A stretch of 64,000 nucleotides of DNA, taken from the NCBI RefSeq assembly GCF_020149765.1, contig NZ_CP083809.1:2418001-2482000 (forward strand). Reading direction: 5' to 3'. This DNA is from Pantoea agglomerans (GTDB taxonomy: Bacteria; Pseudomonadota; Gammaproteobacteria; Enterobacterales; Enterobacteriaceae). Position numbers and translations under genes: made by a program. Numbering within the stretch: the first letter of the stretch is position 1; every line of letters starts with the position of its first letter. The notes beneath the pieces were generated by a model. It did not search any database, was not told where the DNA came from, and saw nothing but the letters and a program-made list of their open reading frames with translations. Positions 27,324-35,221 of the stretch are shown piece by piece.

Positions 27324-28181
27324 TTAGGCCTTAAATTTGACCCTCACAGATTTACCTTTAACAGATGCAATATTGAATCCATCAAGAGTCTGTCGAGAGT
27401 TAGACGCAAATACATTCGAGTGAGGGAATACAACTTCAGGGTAACAGCGGCAGTTCGGGAACTGCCCGGCATGACCGGTCATACCGTCGATTGTTGGTGG
27501 CGAATCCCAGCGAACATATTTCCCATTCATCCTGTCATGCGAATCACGAACATCTCCATCCTCAGCAGTTCGCCAGATATAACCCTCAGAACCGATTGCT
27601 ACAGAGCGCGCTTGGGTGATTGCAGTTGATGCCCGGCCAACCTCAGTGCGGGCAATCGTTCGGGCCCGCGCTTCAGTCACTTCGCCGGTGCGCATGATTT
27701 CCTGCTTCAGCGTGCTGGAGCGCTTACCGGACTCCACGGCCTCAATCGCCTGATTGTGGATGTCGTAAACGCGGTCGGCAGCCTGCAGGGGAAGCGATTT
27801 GAACAGCTTAACCTGTTCGTCGATGATGCTGCGCGTTACCGCGCCGGTGCCGGAGTTCATCAGGTCACGCAGTCCGGCAGAAATACGCTGTGACCTGTCA
27901 CGCCACATTGCATCGTCTGCGACTTCCAGCGTGCCTATCAGGCGGCTCGATACTGCCTCAGCCCATGGCTCAATCAGATCGGCATAGCGCTCCAGCCGGT
28001 CCATGATGTCGGTGACGCTATCGTTTGAACCATCGTACGAACCCTCGACGATTGCCCCCACCGTACGCGCTATCTGTCGTAGCTGTGTTCGCAGCTGCGT
28101 CTCGGCGCGCTTCAGGTTCGGCGGTTTCGACGTTATCGAGGTCGGCCTCCGTCGGCGCCGGGATGTCACTGGCATTATCAA
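27324..28181 (-). CDS. Minor head protein, Mu gpF-like
   Basis: 285 residues. The C-terminal half carries the gpF signature: ARTIARTEVGRASTAITQAR, WRTAEDGDVRDSHDRMNGK and the metal-type end GQFPNCRCYPEV. The N-terminus (PPNLKRAETQLRTQLRQIAR) is protein-like, so the start inside the portal gene seems genuine, giving an unusually long 164-bp overlap. Thought to help initiate capsid assembly or DNA ejection. Confidence 0.88.
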   Translation of the reverse strand: MIMPVTSRRRRRPTSITSKPPNLKRAETQLRTQLRQIARTVGAIVEGSYDGSNDSVTDIMDRLERYADLIEPWAEAVSSRLIGTLEVADDAMWRDRSQRISAGLRDLMNSGTGAVTRSIIDEQVKLFKSLPLQAADRVYDIHNQAIEAVESGKRSSTLKQEIMRTGEVTEARARTIARTEVGRASTAITQARSVAIGSEGYIWRTAEDGDVRDSHDRMNGKYVRWDSPPTIDGMTGHAGQFPNCRCYPEVVFPHSNVFASNSRQTLDGFNIASVKGKSVRVKFKA

Positions 28182-29493
28182 TATCCTCGTCGCTGATGGT
28201 GCCGCCCAGGCCGGTTACGCGGGCCGTTTCCTGCAAGTGCTGCGCGCCAGCTTTCTCGGTCATCAGGCCAGCATCGACGGCTTTCACCGTGGCGTCGACG
28301 ACCTTGTTAGCCGTATCCGCACGCTCGCTGTCCGGCGTTTGCCAGAGCTCGTTAAATTCGAACGTGAAGTCATCCGGCAGCGGCTGAGCAAACAGACTCA
28401 TGTGGAGCACTTCGAACAGTTTGCGGATCGGGCGCCGTAGTTTGCGCTCCTGCTGTGTCGACACGTTGTCGTAGTAGTTCGACAGGTCAGTGTCACCCGT
28501 TGAGAAACCAGCTGGAGACTGGCCGAACAGGCGGACCAGCGGGATACCAAACGCACCGGACACTTGCTGACCGAACTGCGCTAACACATCGCTTAGCCCT
28601 GCATACGAATAGGTGTGCGCCTCGAACTTGTCCTCGGCGTCCATAATCGTCATGCCTTCGTTGCTCTGGTACTGGCGGATCATATCCATGTGCGACATCA
28701 GCCCTTTGAAGGCCGGATTGTCTTTGCCCATAGCCAGCAGGGAGCGAAGCCCTTTGATGCTGTAGGTGCGCAGGTGAGCTTTGTAGATGAGCTGAGCAAC
28801 GCCCTGAGTGGTGCTGTCGAATGCCAGCAGGCGATCGAAACAGCGCTCAATCACCGACATGCCCCAGTCGTTTTCGGTCAGACGCTGTTGATAAGGTAGC
28901 GGGATGCCGTCGAAGCGGATCAGCCTGGAGTGATGAATACGCCACGGCGGGATGCCGGTTGCCGAAGTTACGACACGGTAGAATTCAGGCATGCCGAAAT
29001 CCGGCCCCAGCTCAGTTACGCGCCGCTCAGTGGTTGCGTTAAGCATCCAGCGGTCCATCACCATCACGCCTTTAAATGCGCCCGGTGCGATAGCGTCGAT
29101 GCGAAGTGGCGTCGAGTAGTTCTGACCGTCAATCAGGATGACGCCTACAGCGCCGCCATAGAGGCGCGCCCACTTCAGCGTGTCGTTGAGCGCTTCCCAA
29201 AGCGCCATCTCATCCCAGGCGTTATCGAGCTGCTTCTTGCGGCCGTCTTCCAGCTTGGAGGTAATGGTGACGCCCTTGCGGGTCATGTCATCGGGAATGG
29301 CATCGACGCCTGCACCCACCAGCCAGGACGACCGGTAAGCCTGCTCGATCAGCAGCCGGTTACGTGACGTCCAGTTGTTGCGGTAAGTGCCAGCGCCGGA
29401 CTGGTTCGATTCGTTAACGCCCATGCGGGCGACAAAGTTTTCATAGCTGTCACGCGTCGGTACAGGCTGCGACACGTTTTGTGTTTCGGACAT
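28018..29493 (-). CDS. Portal protein (DUF1073-type)
   Basis: 491 residues from the ATG at 29493 (MSETQNVSQPVPTRDSYENF), just after the terminase stop. WLVGAGVDAIPDDMTRKGV, WARLYGGAVGVILIDGQ, FGIPLVRLFGQSPAGFSTGD and YYDNVSTQQE are the portal core of DUF1073. The ring forms the DNA channel and docks terminase and neck. Ends GFVRWFKR beyond the start of the minor head gene. Confidence 0.92.
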   Translation of the reverse strand: MSETQNVSQPVPTRDSYENFVARMGVNESNQSGAGTYRNNWTSRNRLLIEQAYRSSWLVGAGVDAIPDDMTRKGVTITSKLEDGRKKQLDNAWDEMALWEALNDTLKWARLYGGAVGVILIDGQNYSTPLRIDAIAPGAFKGVMVMDRWMLNATTERRVTELGPDFGMPEFYRVVTSATGIPPWRIHHSRLIRFDGIPLPYQQRLTENDWGMSVIERCFDRLLAFDSTTQGVAQLIYKAHLRTYSIKGLRSLLAMGKDNPAFKGLMSHMDMIRQYQSNEGMTIMDAEDKFEAHTYSYAGLSDVLAQFGQQVSGAFGIPLVRLFGQSPAGFSTGDTDLSNYYDNVSTQQERKLRRPIRKLFEVLHMSLFAQPLPDDFTFEFNELWQTPDSERADTANKVVDATVKAVDAGLMTEKAGAQHLQETARVTGLGGTISDEDIDNASDIPAPTEADLDNVETAEPEARRDAAANTATTDSAYGGGNRRGFVRWFKR

Positions 29494-29495
29494 GT

Positions 29496-30716
29496 TCAGC
29501 CTCTGCCAAGTTGCGCCCAAGTGCCAAGGCTGTCTGAGCTGGTGATGTAACCGTCCAGCCCGTAGCGTATGGCGTCTATGCAGTGGTTATGTGCATCGAC
29601 AATGACCGGGAGAATCTCGTTGGTCTTCTTGTCGACTTTGTAGGAGTAGAGCCGGAACTCGTCGGCGGTGTGCTTGCAACGCTCGTGAATGATGATTTCC
29701 TCAAACCCTTTCAGGTAGGTGATGCCATCCTCCACATTGCCTTTCCACTTCGCCGCGGCGTCAATGCTGAAACCCTGCCGGCCGATGTGGCTGATTGTCT
29801 CCGGTCGCGCGCTGTCGGCTTTGATCGGCCAGCGGCGCGCCTCGGGGACTGAATCGTAAAACTGCGCCATTTCGTCGAGCTCTACGCCGACGCCATAGGC
29901 CTCATATTCGATGTATAGCTTTGTGCCCAGCATGAACATGCGGATCAGCGTGCTCGGGTCGTTGGCGAAACCGAAGTCAGCGCCGAAGAACAACCGATCG
30001 GCCTGCTGCCAGAGGTCATCAGGGAACGCTTCAACGCGATAACGCTGCTTGAAGATAACCGCCTCAGATATCGACTTAGGTTTGCCCAGCCAGACGTGTT
30101 CGTACGCCTCGTAATCTACCCGTTTGCAGTACTCCATCTCTTTGCGAAGCGTCTCGGGCAGATACGGGTTGTCGTAGTAGTTCACCTCAACCGTGATGCT
30201 GTCGTCAGGTGGGTTAACCACGAATCGCTGGTAGGTCGGGTCTTTCTCTTCGCCGGGGTTAAACGATACCCAGATTTCCGAACCCTCTTTACGGATGGTC
30301 GGCACCAATATATCCCACGAATCGGCGGAGACAGACTGAGCCTCTTCCACCCAGCAGATGTCCACGCCCTCAGTCGATTTGATGCCCAGTGGATCGAATC
30401 GCAGCCCCTTAAACAGGAACTCGCTGCCGCAGGCGCTGGTGATCGTCTCGTTGGTGATGCGGAACCACGGGTTTAGCCCGAGCATCTCAATCTGGTCTTT
30501 TAGCAGCTTGTGCACTGAATCCTTGATCGAGTTCTGCACCTCGCGGGTACAGAGAACACGGAGCTTTTTGGAGGCGGCCATGACGACCAGCGCGCGGGCA
30601 ATCCCCCATGATTTAGCGCCGCCGCGACCACCGTGGAATACCTTGTAGCGAATGGGCTTAAAGAGAGGTTTGAATTTGGGCGCGAAGCTAAGTCTCTTCT
30701 CCGCTGTCGTCATCAT
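29496..30716 (-). CDS. Terminase large subunit
   Basis: 406 residues from the ATG at 30716 (second ATG at 30713), with ggagcgg upstream; the open frame runs 37 codons further back into the small-subunit gene. Walker [10 protein letters not shown] (28-36), Walker [10 protein letters not shown] and the nuclease acid residues around [13 protein letters not shown] and [17 protein letters not shown] are visible. ATP-driven packaging motor and headful nuclease. Confidence 0.93.
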   Translation of the reverse strand: MMTTAEKRLSFAPKFKPLFKPIRYKVFHGGRGGAKSWGIARALVVMAASKKLRVLCTREVQNSIKDSVHKLLKDQIEMLGLNPWFRITNETITSACGSEFLFKGLRFDPLGIKSTEGVDICWVEEAQSVSADSWDILVPTIRKEGSEIWVSFNPGEEKDPTYQRFVVNPPDDSITVEVNYYDNPYLPETLRKEMEYCKRVDYEAYEHVWLGKPKSISEAVIFKQRYRVEAFPDDLWQQADRLFFGADFGFANDPSTLIRMFMLGTKLYIEYEAYGVGVELDEMAQFYDSVPEARRWPIKADSARPETISHIGRQGFSIDAAAKWKGNVEDGITYLKGFEEIIIHERCKHTADEFRLYSYKVDKKTNEILPVIVDAHNHCIDAIRYGLDGYITSSDSLGTWAQLGRG

Positions 30717-31233
30717 CCGCTCCGAAGCTAACAACGAACGTAGGCGCAGCCAGCGGCAACCCGTTAGGGCCGACCAGTTCGTTTTTAACGTTGTCTTTGA
30801 ATGCCTGCACTGTGACGTGCTTGCCAAGCAGTTCGAGGTTCTTGACCTTATCCGGCCATTTGATTTTCTTCAGCAGCCCGGCTGCGTCACCGGCCATCTC
30901 GATGACGTCCATGCCCGACAGGGTCGTGCGCCAGACTTTGGGCCATTGTGCGATCGGCTTTAGTTCGCCGTTAGCGAGGAGAATGTCGAGAACGTCCATC
31001 TCATCAATCTCGATGAGGCGACGCAGCACGTAATCTGCGTTTACCTCTATCCTTTCGTTTCGCTCGGCTTTGAGTTCAATGATGCGTTGCGCGATACTAA
31101 GTTTCGCTAAGTTTTGCGCGCCCTGTTCGTTGGCGGTCTTTTCGCTGTACCCCGCCCGAATGGCCGCTTGCGTGGCGTTCAAATCGATGAGGTACTCGCG
31201 ACAGAACATCTCTTGTTTGTCGGTGAGTGCCAT
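30688..31233 (-). CDS. Terminase small subunit
   Basis: 181 residues from the ATG at 31233 ([20 protein letters not shown]). [20 protein letters not shown] then [14 protein letters not shown] is the helix-turn-helix of the Terminase_2 family that binds the pac or cos site. The acidic tail ([11 protein letters not shown]) overlaps the large-subunit start by 29 bp. The open frame to 31281 is not supported by a binding site. Confidence 0.9.
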   Translation of the reverse strand: MALTDKQEMFCREYLIDLNATQAAIRAGYSEKTANEQGAQNLAKLSIAQRIIELKAERNERIEVNADYVLRRLIEIDEMDVLDILLANGELKPIAQWPKVWRTTLSGMDVIEMAGDAAGLLKKIKWPDKVKNLELLGKHVTVQAFKDNVKNELVGPNGLPLAAPTFVVSFGADDDDSGEET

Positions 31234-31260
31234 TGAAATCTTACCCTTTAGGTGGTGTCG

Positions 31261-31809
31261 ATGAACTTTGAAATCTTCCAAACGTTGTTTGGCCGTCAGT
31301 CTGTTGCTAATGCGCTTATATCGTCTTCAGAGAGTAGTGACGAAATAGGCGTTGTTTTGCGTATGCACTTGGTTACGGAAAGCTTTCTTGAGGCTTTCAT
31401 ATCTGCAGCGGTAAACAACATCGATATGTTCTCAGCAGAACCGACTGACAAAGTGATTTTGAGGCTAAATTATCAATCAAAGTTGGGTCTAGCGCTGAAA
31501 TTAGGCCTACCACTACCAGCATATAAAGCTATGGATCGGCTTAATACGATGCGCAATAAGCTAGCCCATAGAATCGATAATGAGCTAATTGACGAGTCCG
31601 TTCTTGAATCACTTTCCACTCACGTGAAAAGCATTCAATGTGGAGAGAGTCATCATTTATCTGAAGAAGGTGCGGAATTTTTTAATACCGATGGTTCAAG
31701 TCGTAGCGTTCATAAACTTAGTGATCCAGCAACACCTAACCGTATTAAGTTAATGATTATAATTTCCGCCTTAATCCGTCGAGCCACAAAGGTTAGCTTT
31801 GGCGTCTAA
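31261..31809 (+). CDS. HEPN-motif protein, cargo gene facing the late operon
   Basis: 182 residues from the ATG at 31261 (AGGTGG 5 nt upstream). It is helical and contains RNKLAH (Arg98-x4-His103), the RX4-6H signature of HEPN nucleases, after the conserved-looking [21 protein letters not shown] proteins with this motif are often RNases in toxin-antitoxin, abortive infection or CRISPR systems; here that function is inference. It is on the plus strand between two minus-strand late genes, more AT-rich than they are, and followed by a GGGCGCA/TGCGCCC hairpin at 31836-31857. No obvious antitoxin gene lies beside it. Confidence 0.75.
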   Translation: MNFEIFQTLFGRQSVANALISSSESSDEIGVVLRMHLVTESFLEAFISAAVNNIDMFSAEPTDKVILRLNYQSKLGLALKLGLPLPAYKAMDRLNTMRNKLAHRIDNELIDESVLESLSTHVKSIQCGESHHLSEEGAEFFNTDGSSRSVHKLSDPATPNRIKLMIIISALIRRATKVSFGV

Positions 31810-31865
31810 TGACTTTGATTAACTTAAGCATCATCGGGCGCACTCGCAAATGCGCCCTGTGGTGA

Positions 31866-32309
31866 TCACTTCAGGCATTGCTCATTAATGTACTGCTGCA
31901 AACCGGCTATTTGCTTGCCAGCGAGCTCGATTCGACTTCTGAGGGTGAAATAATCCCGTTCAGCGGAGTCAGTAAGTCCGGGGCTGGCTGCATCATCCAT
32001 GCCGGCGGCGCCGGAGGTGGATTGCTTCGTACAGGTGGCGTTGAGCTGCAGCCGACGCTTGCCAGAAGCAACGTCATCATGCAGCTGATCGATAGTTGCC
32101 TGAGCATCGGCTAGCTCCTTCGTGTATTTCGCATCAAGCGCGGCTACGTCACGCTGGCGCACCTGCATGTCATCAATGGTCTGCTGACGTTCAGTCGCCA
32201 GGTTGTCTGCGGCAGCGTATTTACCGTGGTAGAAATAAGCCACCCGACAAACTGCTATCAATGCCACCAACAGCAGGCCGATAATCAGCGTTCGCCAGCT
32301 AAATGTCAT
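31866..32309 (-). CDS. Rz: Spanin inner-membrane subunit Rz
   Basis: 147 residues from the ATG at 32309 (MTFSWRTLIIGLLLVALIAV). One N-terminal membrane helix is followed by a long coiled coil (RQQTIDDMQVRQRDVAALDA, LADAQATIDQLHDDVASG) and a C-terminal pair with Cys. With Rz1 it fuses inner and outer membranes at the end of lysis. Overlaps the endolysin stop by 11 bp. Confidence 0.92.
   Translation of the reverse strand: MTFSWRTLIIGLLLVALIAVCRVAYFYHGKYAAADNLATERQQTIDDMQVRQRDVAALDAKYTKELADAQATIDQLHDDVASGKRRLQLNATCTKQSTSGAAGMDDAASPGLTDSAERDYFTLRSRIELAGKQIAGLQQYINEQCLK
31907..32107 (-). CDS. Rz1: Spanin outer-membrane lipoprotein Rz1, nested in Rz
   Basis: A 66-residue frame entirely inside Rz in another register. 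It has the lipoprotein signal MMTLLLASVGCSS with lipobox Cys20, followed by a proline-rich segment (RSNPPPAPPAWMMQPAPD), the hallmark of Rz1. Confidence 0.9.
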   Translation of the reverse strand: MLRQLSISCMMTLLLASVGCSSTPPVRSNPPPAPPAWMMQPAPDLLTPLNGIISPSEVESSSLASK

Positions 32310-32796
32310 TTGGACCGTCCGCAAGGCACATTGAGCGCTCCATGTCGCGCCGGTTCATCAGACCACGGAACTTCATGCCACCCGCATACACCCAGCGACG
32401 CAGCTCTTCGCATGCACCATCCTGATCGCCTGCGTTGAGTTTCTTCAGCAGCGTCGATTTAGAAAACGCACCGGAGCCAACGTTGTAGGTGAAGCTGTAA
32501 AGCGCGGCACGCTGATATTCATTCAGCGGCACTTTGACCAGGCTATCAACCGTCTTCTTTACCGGCTGCAGGTCATTCCAAAGAAGGCGATCGCATTCGC
32601 GGTCGGTGTACTTCTTGCCTTTGATGATGTCGGTGCCGGTGTGGCCATCACAGACCGTCCAGACTCCGGCAACATCTTTGTAGGGCTCGTACACCCGCCC
32701 CTCTACACCGTCCTTACCGCCAAGGAATACCGTAGCGATAAGCATGGCTCCGCCACCTGCAGCAGCGATCAGCTTGTTCCGCAGTGAGTTTGACAT
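32299..32796 (-). CDS. SAR endolysin, GH24 lysozyme (phage 21 R type)
   Basis: 165 residues from MSNSLRNKLI. The N-terminal glycine/alanine-rich helix (about 9-27, AAAGGGAMLIATVFLGG) is a signal-anchor-release segment. The catalytic pattern Glu32-x8-Asp41-x5-Thr47 (EGRVYEPYKD...WT) and YNVGSGAF are those of phage lysozymes. Membrane-tethered until the pinholin depolarises the membrane. Confidence 0.93.
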   Translation of the reverse strand: MSNSLRNKLIAAAGGGAMLIATVFLGGKDGVEGRVYEPYKDVAGVWTVCDGHTGTDIIKGKKYTDRECDRLLWNDLQPVKKTVDSLVKVPLNEYQRAALYSFTYNVGSGAFSKSTLLKKLNAGDQDGACEELRRWVYAGGMKFRGLMNRRDMERSMCLADGPNDI

Positions 32797-32805
32797 TGCC
32801 ATGGG

Positions 32806-33048
32806 TTATTCCTCGGTGAGGCCAGGCGCGGTGGGCCAGCGCTGGAGCGCCTTAATCTGCGCCAGTGTGGCTTTGCGTTTGTAATACCAGTTGATGCCGA
32901 GCGTTAGCAGGGCGACCAGAATACCGGCCAGGACGCCTACAGCGCTCCACTCATCGGGACTAAGCCGGGTCAGAAGACCGTTGGCAATCGTCCCGGCTGA
33001 CGCGCCATACGCTGCGCCCGAAGCCAGTTTGCTCATATCGATACTCAT
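32806..33048 (-). CDS. Pinholin (S21-like) with possible dual start
   Basis: 80 residues. MSIDMSKLASGAAYGASAGT closely follows the N-terminus of phage 21 S (MKSMDKISTGIAYGTSAGS as I recall it). It has two membrane helices (about 9-30 and 36-54) and a basic tail (YYKRKATLAQIK). Met1 and Met5 would give two products differing in charge, as in the S71/S68 antiholin-pinholin pair. gaggggg precedes the first ATG. Triggers lysis timing. Confidence 0.9.
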   Translation of the reverse strand: MSIDMSKLASGAAYGASAGTIANGLLTRLSPDEWSAVGVLAGILVALLTLGINWYYKRKATLAQIKALQRWPTAPGLTEE

Positions 33049-33182
33049 GTGACCCCCTCGGTTTTTGAGGGAGCTGGCTCAATTAGGAATTGTCTACTTT
33101 CTGAACTGAGCAAGCCCGGTTAGCTTTAATCTTGTCGAGAGAAAAAAGCACCGCCCTGCCGTTGCGTAGCCAACGTTGAAGA

Positions 33183-33207
33183 ATCCGCCTGAGTGCGGAT
33201 TTTTTTA
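33183..33207 (+). terminator. Plus-strand terminator upstream of the lysis genes
   Basis: ATCCGC-CTGAGT-GCGGAT followed by TTTTTT on the plus strand, against the direction of the late genes. The 33049-33258 gap has no gene; a short plus-strand RNA ending here, antisense to the late leader, is possible but unproven. Confidence 0.65.
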
Positions 33208-33258
33208 TGGATAAAAATCGCCCGCGAAAGCGCAGGTAAGGGTGTGGGTTATTTTTAA

Positions 33259-33819
33259 TTAGTTACCGTGGCGGCCAGTATATCCAGCGCCTAATTTATT
33301 AAGTTCTTCAATTGCTTCACGCCGATAATTAATGGCTAGCCGCCGGGCCTCTTGATCGCCGTATTTCGAGACACCAAAATACTTAACACTTTGTACCCCG
33401 CTTAAGGTAGAAACGGCAGCCAGGTACACATCTCTAATTCGGCAGTATCTAACCCCTGATGGGAGGTCTCCGCCTGATTTATCGATTTTATATGCGCGTT
33501 TATTCCGGTTATTTACCGCACCATCTACGAGCCTAAGATTGGAGAAGGCATTGTTTAATCCATTGCCGTCAATGTGATCTACTTGCATGCCCGGTTGAAT
33601 TGGGATGCCTGATACCATTTCATACACGATTCGATGTACGCGATAACCTTTACCCAAAAAACTAACTCGGTAATAGCTGGTTCGGGAATCTACCTGTATA
33701 TATCCAGCCATATCTCCCGCCTTAACTCCGGCGCGCCTATCAATTTTCCATCTCAATCCGGATTTTGAGGACTCGTCGATCTCAAAATATTTACTCCAAA
33801 TCAAGTTATTGGCATTCAT
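33259..33819 (-). CDS. HNH homing-type endonuclease with AP2-like domain
   Basis: 186 residues. VHRIVYEMVSGIPIQPGMQ, VDHIDGNGLNNAFSNLRLV and NNRNKR form the HNH_3 nuclease core (about 80-130). The C-terminal part (GVRYCRIRDVYLAAVSTLSG, YFGVSKYGDQEARRLAINYR) resembles the AP2-type DNA-binding domain often fused to it. Free-standing, between the tRNA-like gene and the lysis cassette, in the late transcript. Likely a selfish element or packaging-associated nuclease. Confidence 0.88.
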   Translation of the reverse strand: MNANNLIWSKYFEIDESSKSGLRWKIDRRAGVKAGDMAGYIQVDSRTSYYRVSFLGKGYRVHRIVYEMVSGIPIQPGMQVDHIDGNGLNNAFSNLRLVDGAVNNRNKRAYKIDKSGGDLPSGVRYCRIRDVYLAAVSTLSGVQSVKYFGVSKYGDQEARRLAINYRREAIEELNKLGAGYTGRHGN

Positions 33820-33836
33820 AGCGTATTCCTTTAGAG

Positions 33837-33902
33837 ACGAACCTGTTGCTCAGAACGCGGGCACCCGAAAGCTCGCCAGCAAGCCAGCGTTCTCAGGTTC
33901 GT
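33837..33902 (-). other. Long imperfect hairpin in the leader of the HNH gene
   Basis: Arms ACGAACCTG + AGAACGC (33837-33845 and 33852-33858) pair with the contiguous GCGTTCT-CAGGTTCGT (33887-33902), giving 16 bp with a 6-nt bulge and a 28-nt loop. It begins 18 bp upstream of the HNH start in the late leader. No T-run follows, so it is not a terminator. Role unknown; a regulatory or processing structure is possible. Confidence 0.5.
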
Positions 33903-33950
33903 TTCTGAAGGTCTCGGGGTGATTGGATGCGGGAGCAAACCGCGGGCGAA

Positions 33951-33979
33951 AAAAGAAAAGGCCCGCCGAAGCGAGCCTT
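33951..33979 (-). terminator. Late-leader terminator
   Basis: On the minus strand AAGGCTCGC-TTCG-GCGGGCCTT followed by TTCTTTTTT. It lies between the tRNA-like gene and the HNH gene, so late transcripts must read through it, probably with Q. Confidence 0.82.
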
Positions 33980-34193
33980 TGTGAATTTTTTACTAAATTT
34001 AATGGGTTAGCATTTTTTGCACAAAGGCAAAAATCATGACTGCTAACTTTCACCCGTCAATCCTTGAAAGTTGACAGAGTGAAACTTGAATCTTTACCCG
34101 CTTACTGTTGCTTCCCCTTCGGTATGCGGGCTTTTTTTTGGCCCCTGACGCAAATCTCGGTAACTGCCCGCCTGGTCAGCCAGGGAGGTTATA

Positions 34194-34268
34194 TGGCGGG
34201 CAGGGCAGGATTCGAACCTGCGACCAATCGGTTAACAGCCGAACGCACTACCGCTGTGCTTCTCACCC
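34194..34268 (-). tRNA. tRNA-Asn-like gene (anticodon GTT), weak acceptor stem
   Basis: A 75-nt minus-strand sequence folds as a tRNA: D stem GCAC/GTGC, anticodon loop CTGTTAA (GTT, Asn), variable loop TGGTC, T arm GCAGG-TTCGAAT-CCTGC and an encoded CCA. The acceptor pair GGGTGAG/CCTGCCC has one A-C mismatch and two G-U pairs, the anticodon stem starts with a T-T mismatch, and position 8 is A instead of T. It could be a divergent phage tRNA or a decaying one. Between Q and lysis genes, where several lambdoid phages carry tRNAs. Confidence 0.65.
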
Positions 34269-34278
34269 AAATTCAGGC

Positions 34279-34312
34279 CAAAAAAAAGCCCCACGGCATT
34301 AAACCGCAGGAC
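34279..34312 (-). terminator. Probable tR'-like terminator
   Basis: On the minus strand GTCCTGCGG-(7 nt)-CCGTGGGGC, nine pairs including wobbles, then about seven T. It lies downstream of Q and directly before the tRNA-like gene, as lambda tR' lies just after the late promoter. Antitermination by Q is inferred from position. Confidence 0.75.
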
Positions 34313-34413
34313 TTTTTAGTGTCCACTCAGAAACTGCAGACTGTTTTGTTGCCGCTCAACAACAAGACGTAGCTTTCACTGTTTGGAACTATATCCCTGA
34401 CTTCCGGAAAAGT

Positions 34414-34444
34414 AAATAGCCTGCGATAAAATAACAGGCTATTT
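34414..34444. terminator. Terminator just after Q
   Basis: AAATAGCCTG / CAGGCTATTT, 10-bp perfect stem with an 11-nt AT-rich loop, 10 bp after the Q stop codon. The late promoter is expected between here and 34313, but I could not pick convincing hexamers. Confidence 0.72.
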
Positions 34445-34453
34445 TATTTGGCT

Positions 34454-35221
34454 CTACGCGGTCACCTTATTCAGTGCCGCATTTGCCCATGACTCTTCTG
34501 TCTCCAGTTTGCCAATCAGCGTTTCATAAAACTGCTTGCCGCTCTTCTCCCACGTAGCCAGGCTTATTGAATCGGTAATGCTGCTGATCGCGCGATATGC
34601 TGCAGTTGAAGGAATACGTTCAAACCCTCTTCCGCTGCACTGCTTACAGTCTCCCATCACCGGCACGCCCTGCCGTTCGGACTCCTTGCGCATTACTGCG
34701 CGCCCTCGCCCGTTACAGTCACGGCACGCCGAAGACACAACGCCTTTGCCGGCGCATGTTTTGCAGCGCACCCGGACCTGCTCACGCACTTCGCGTCGGC
34801 CTGCGCCCGACAGCATCGACTTCATCGTCACGACTTCCGCGGCGATAAAGCCGGTGGCATTGCAACACTCGCACGGCTTAACGCTGGCGGCGCTGCGGCA
34901 GTAATCGAGGTAGGCGTAAGTTGCGAGCACTTGCATCACAGCTGGTTTAATATCAGTTTCAAGCTTGCGAAGGGCGGCAACCCGATCGCAGGTCTGCAGT
35001 GCAAAATCAGTTAACAGGGATACGGCGCGTCGGGCGTCGTTCTCGCTTACTCCCACCTTACCCATAAAGGCTGCATAACCCAGCGGCGCGCGGCTTTGCG
35101 TCATGCCCATGGCAGCTACATAGTCGGTCCCGGTCATCGCGTCAGGCGATGTCTGTGGCGCCGTGCCGCTGAAGTTTTGGCCCTTCGGGAAGTGGTACTT
35201 CACGGTTGCTTCAAGGCTCAT
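34454..35221 (-). CDS. Q: Late antiterminator Q (zinc-finger Antiterm family)
   Basis: 255 residues from the ATG at 35221 (MSLEATVKYHFPKGQ), overlapping the ninG stop as ATGA. Residues about 115-200 hold three CxxC pairs with DnaJ-like spacing (CECCNATG, CKTCAGKG, CRDCNGRG, CKQCSGRG) typical of the Antiterm family of Q proteins. It loads on RNA polymerase at the late promoter and lets it pass the terminators at 34279 and 33951. Last gene of the early rightward operon. Confidence 0.87.
   Translation of the reverse strand: MSLEATVKYHFPKGQNFSGTAPQTSPDAMTGTDYVAAMGMTQSRAPLGYAAFMGKVGVSENDARRAVSLLTDFALQTCDRVAALRKLETDIKPAVMQVLATYAYLDYCRSAASVKPCECCNATGFIAAEVVTMKSMLSGAGRREVREQVRVRCKTCAGKGVVSSACRDCNGRGRAVMRKESERQGVPVMGDCKQCSGRGFERIPSTAAYRAISSITDSISLATWEKSGKQFYETLIGKLETEESWANAALNKVTA

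Noticed and set aside
28018..29493. Portal could be labelled anti-CBASS protein Acb1
   Set aside because: The DUF1073 portal domain is sometimes named after Acb1 in databases because some members carry an Acb1 phosphodiesterase part. This protein is portal only and I see no two-histidine phosphoesterase motifs, so no anti-CBASS role is claimed.
33850..34053. 67-codon minus-strand frame in the late leader
   Set aside because: It spans a terminator and the long hairpin, and shows no coding features.
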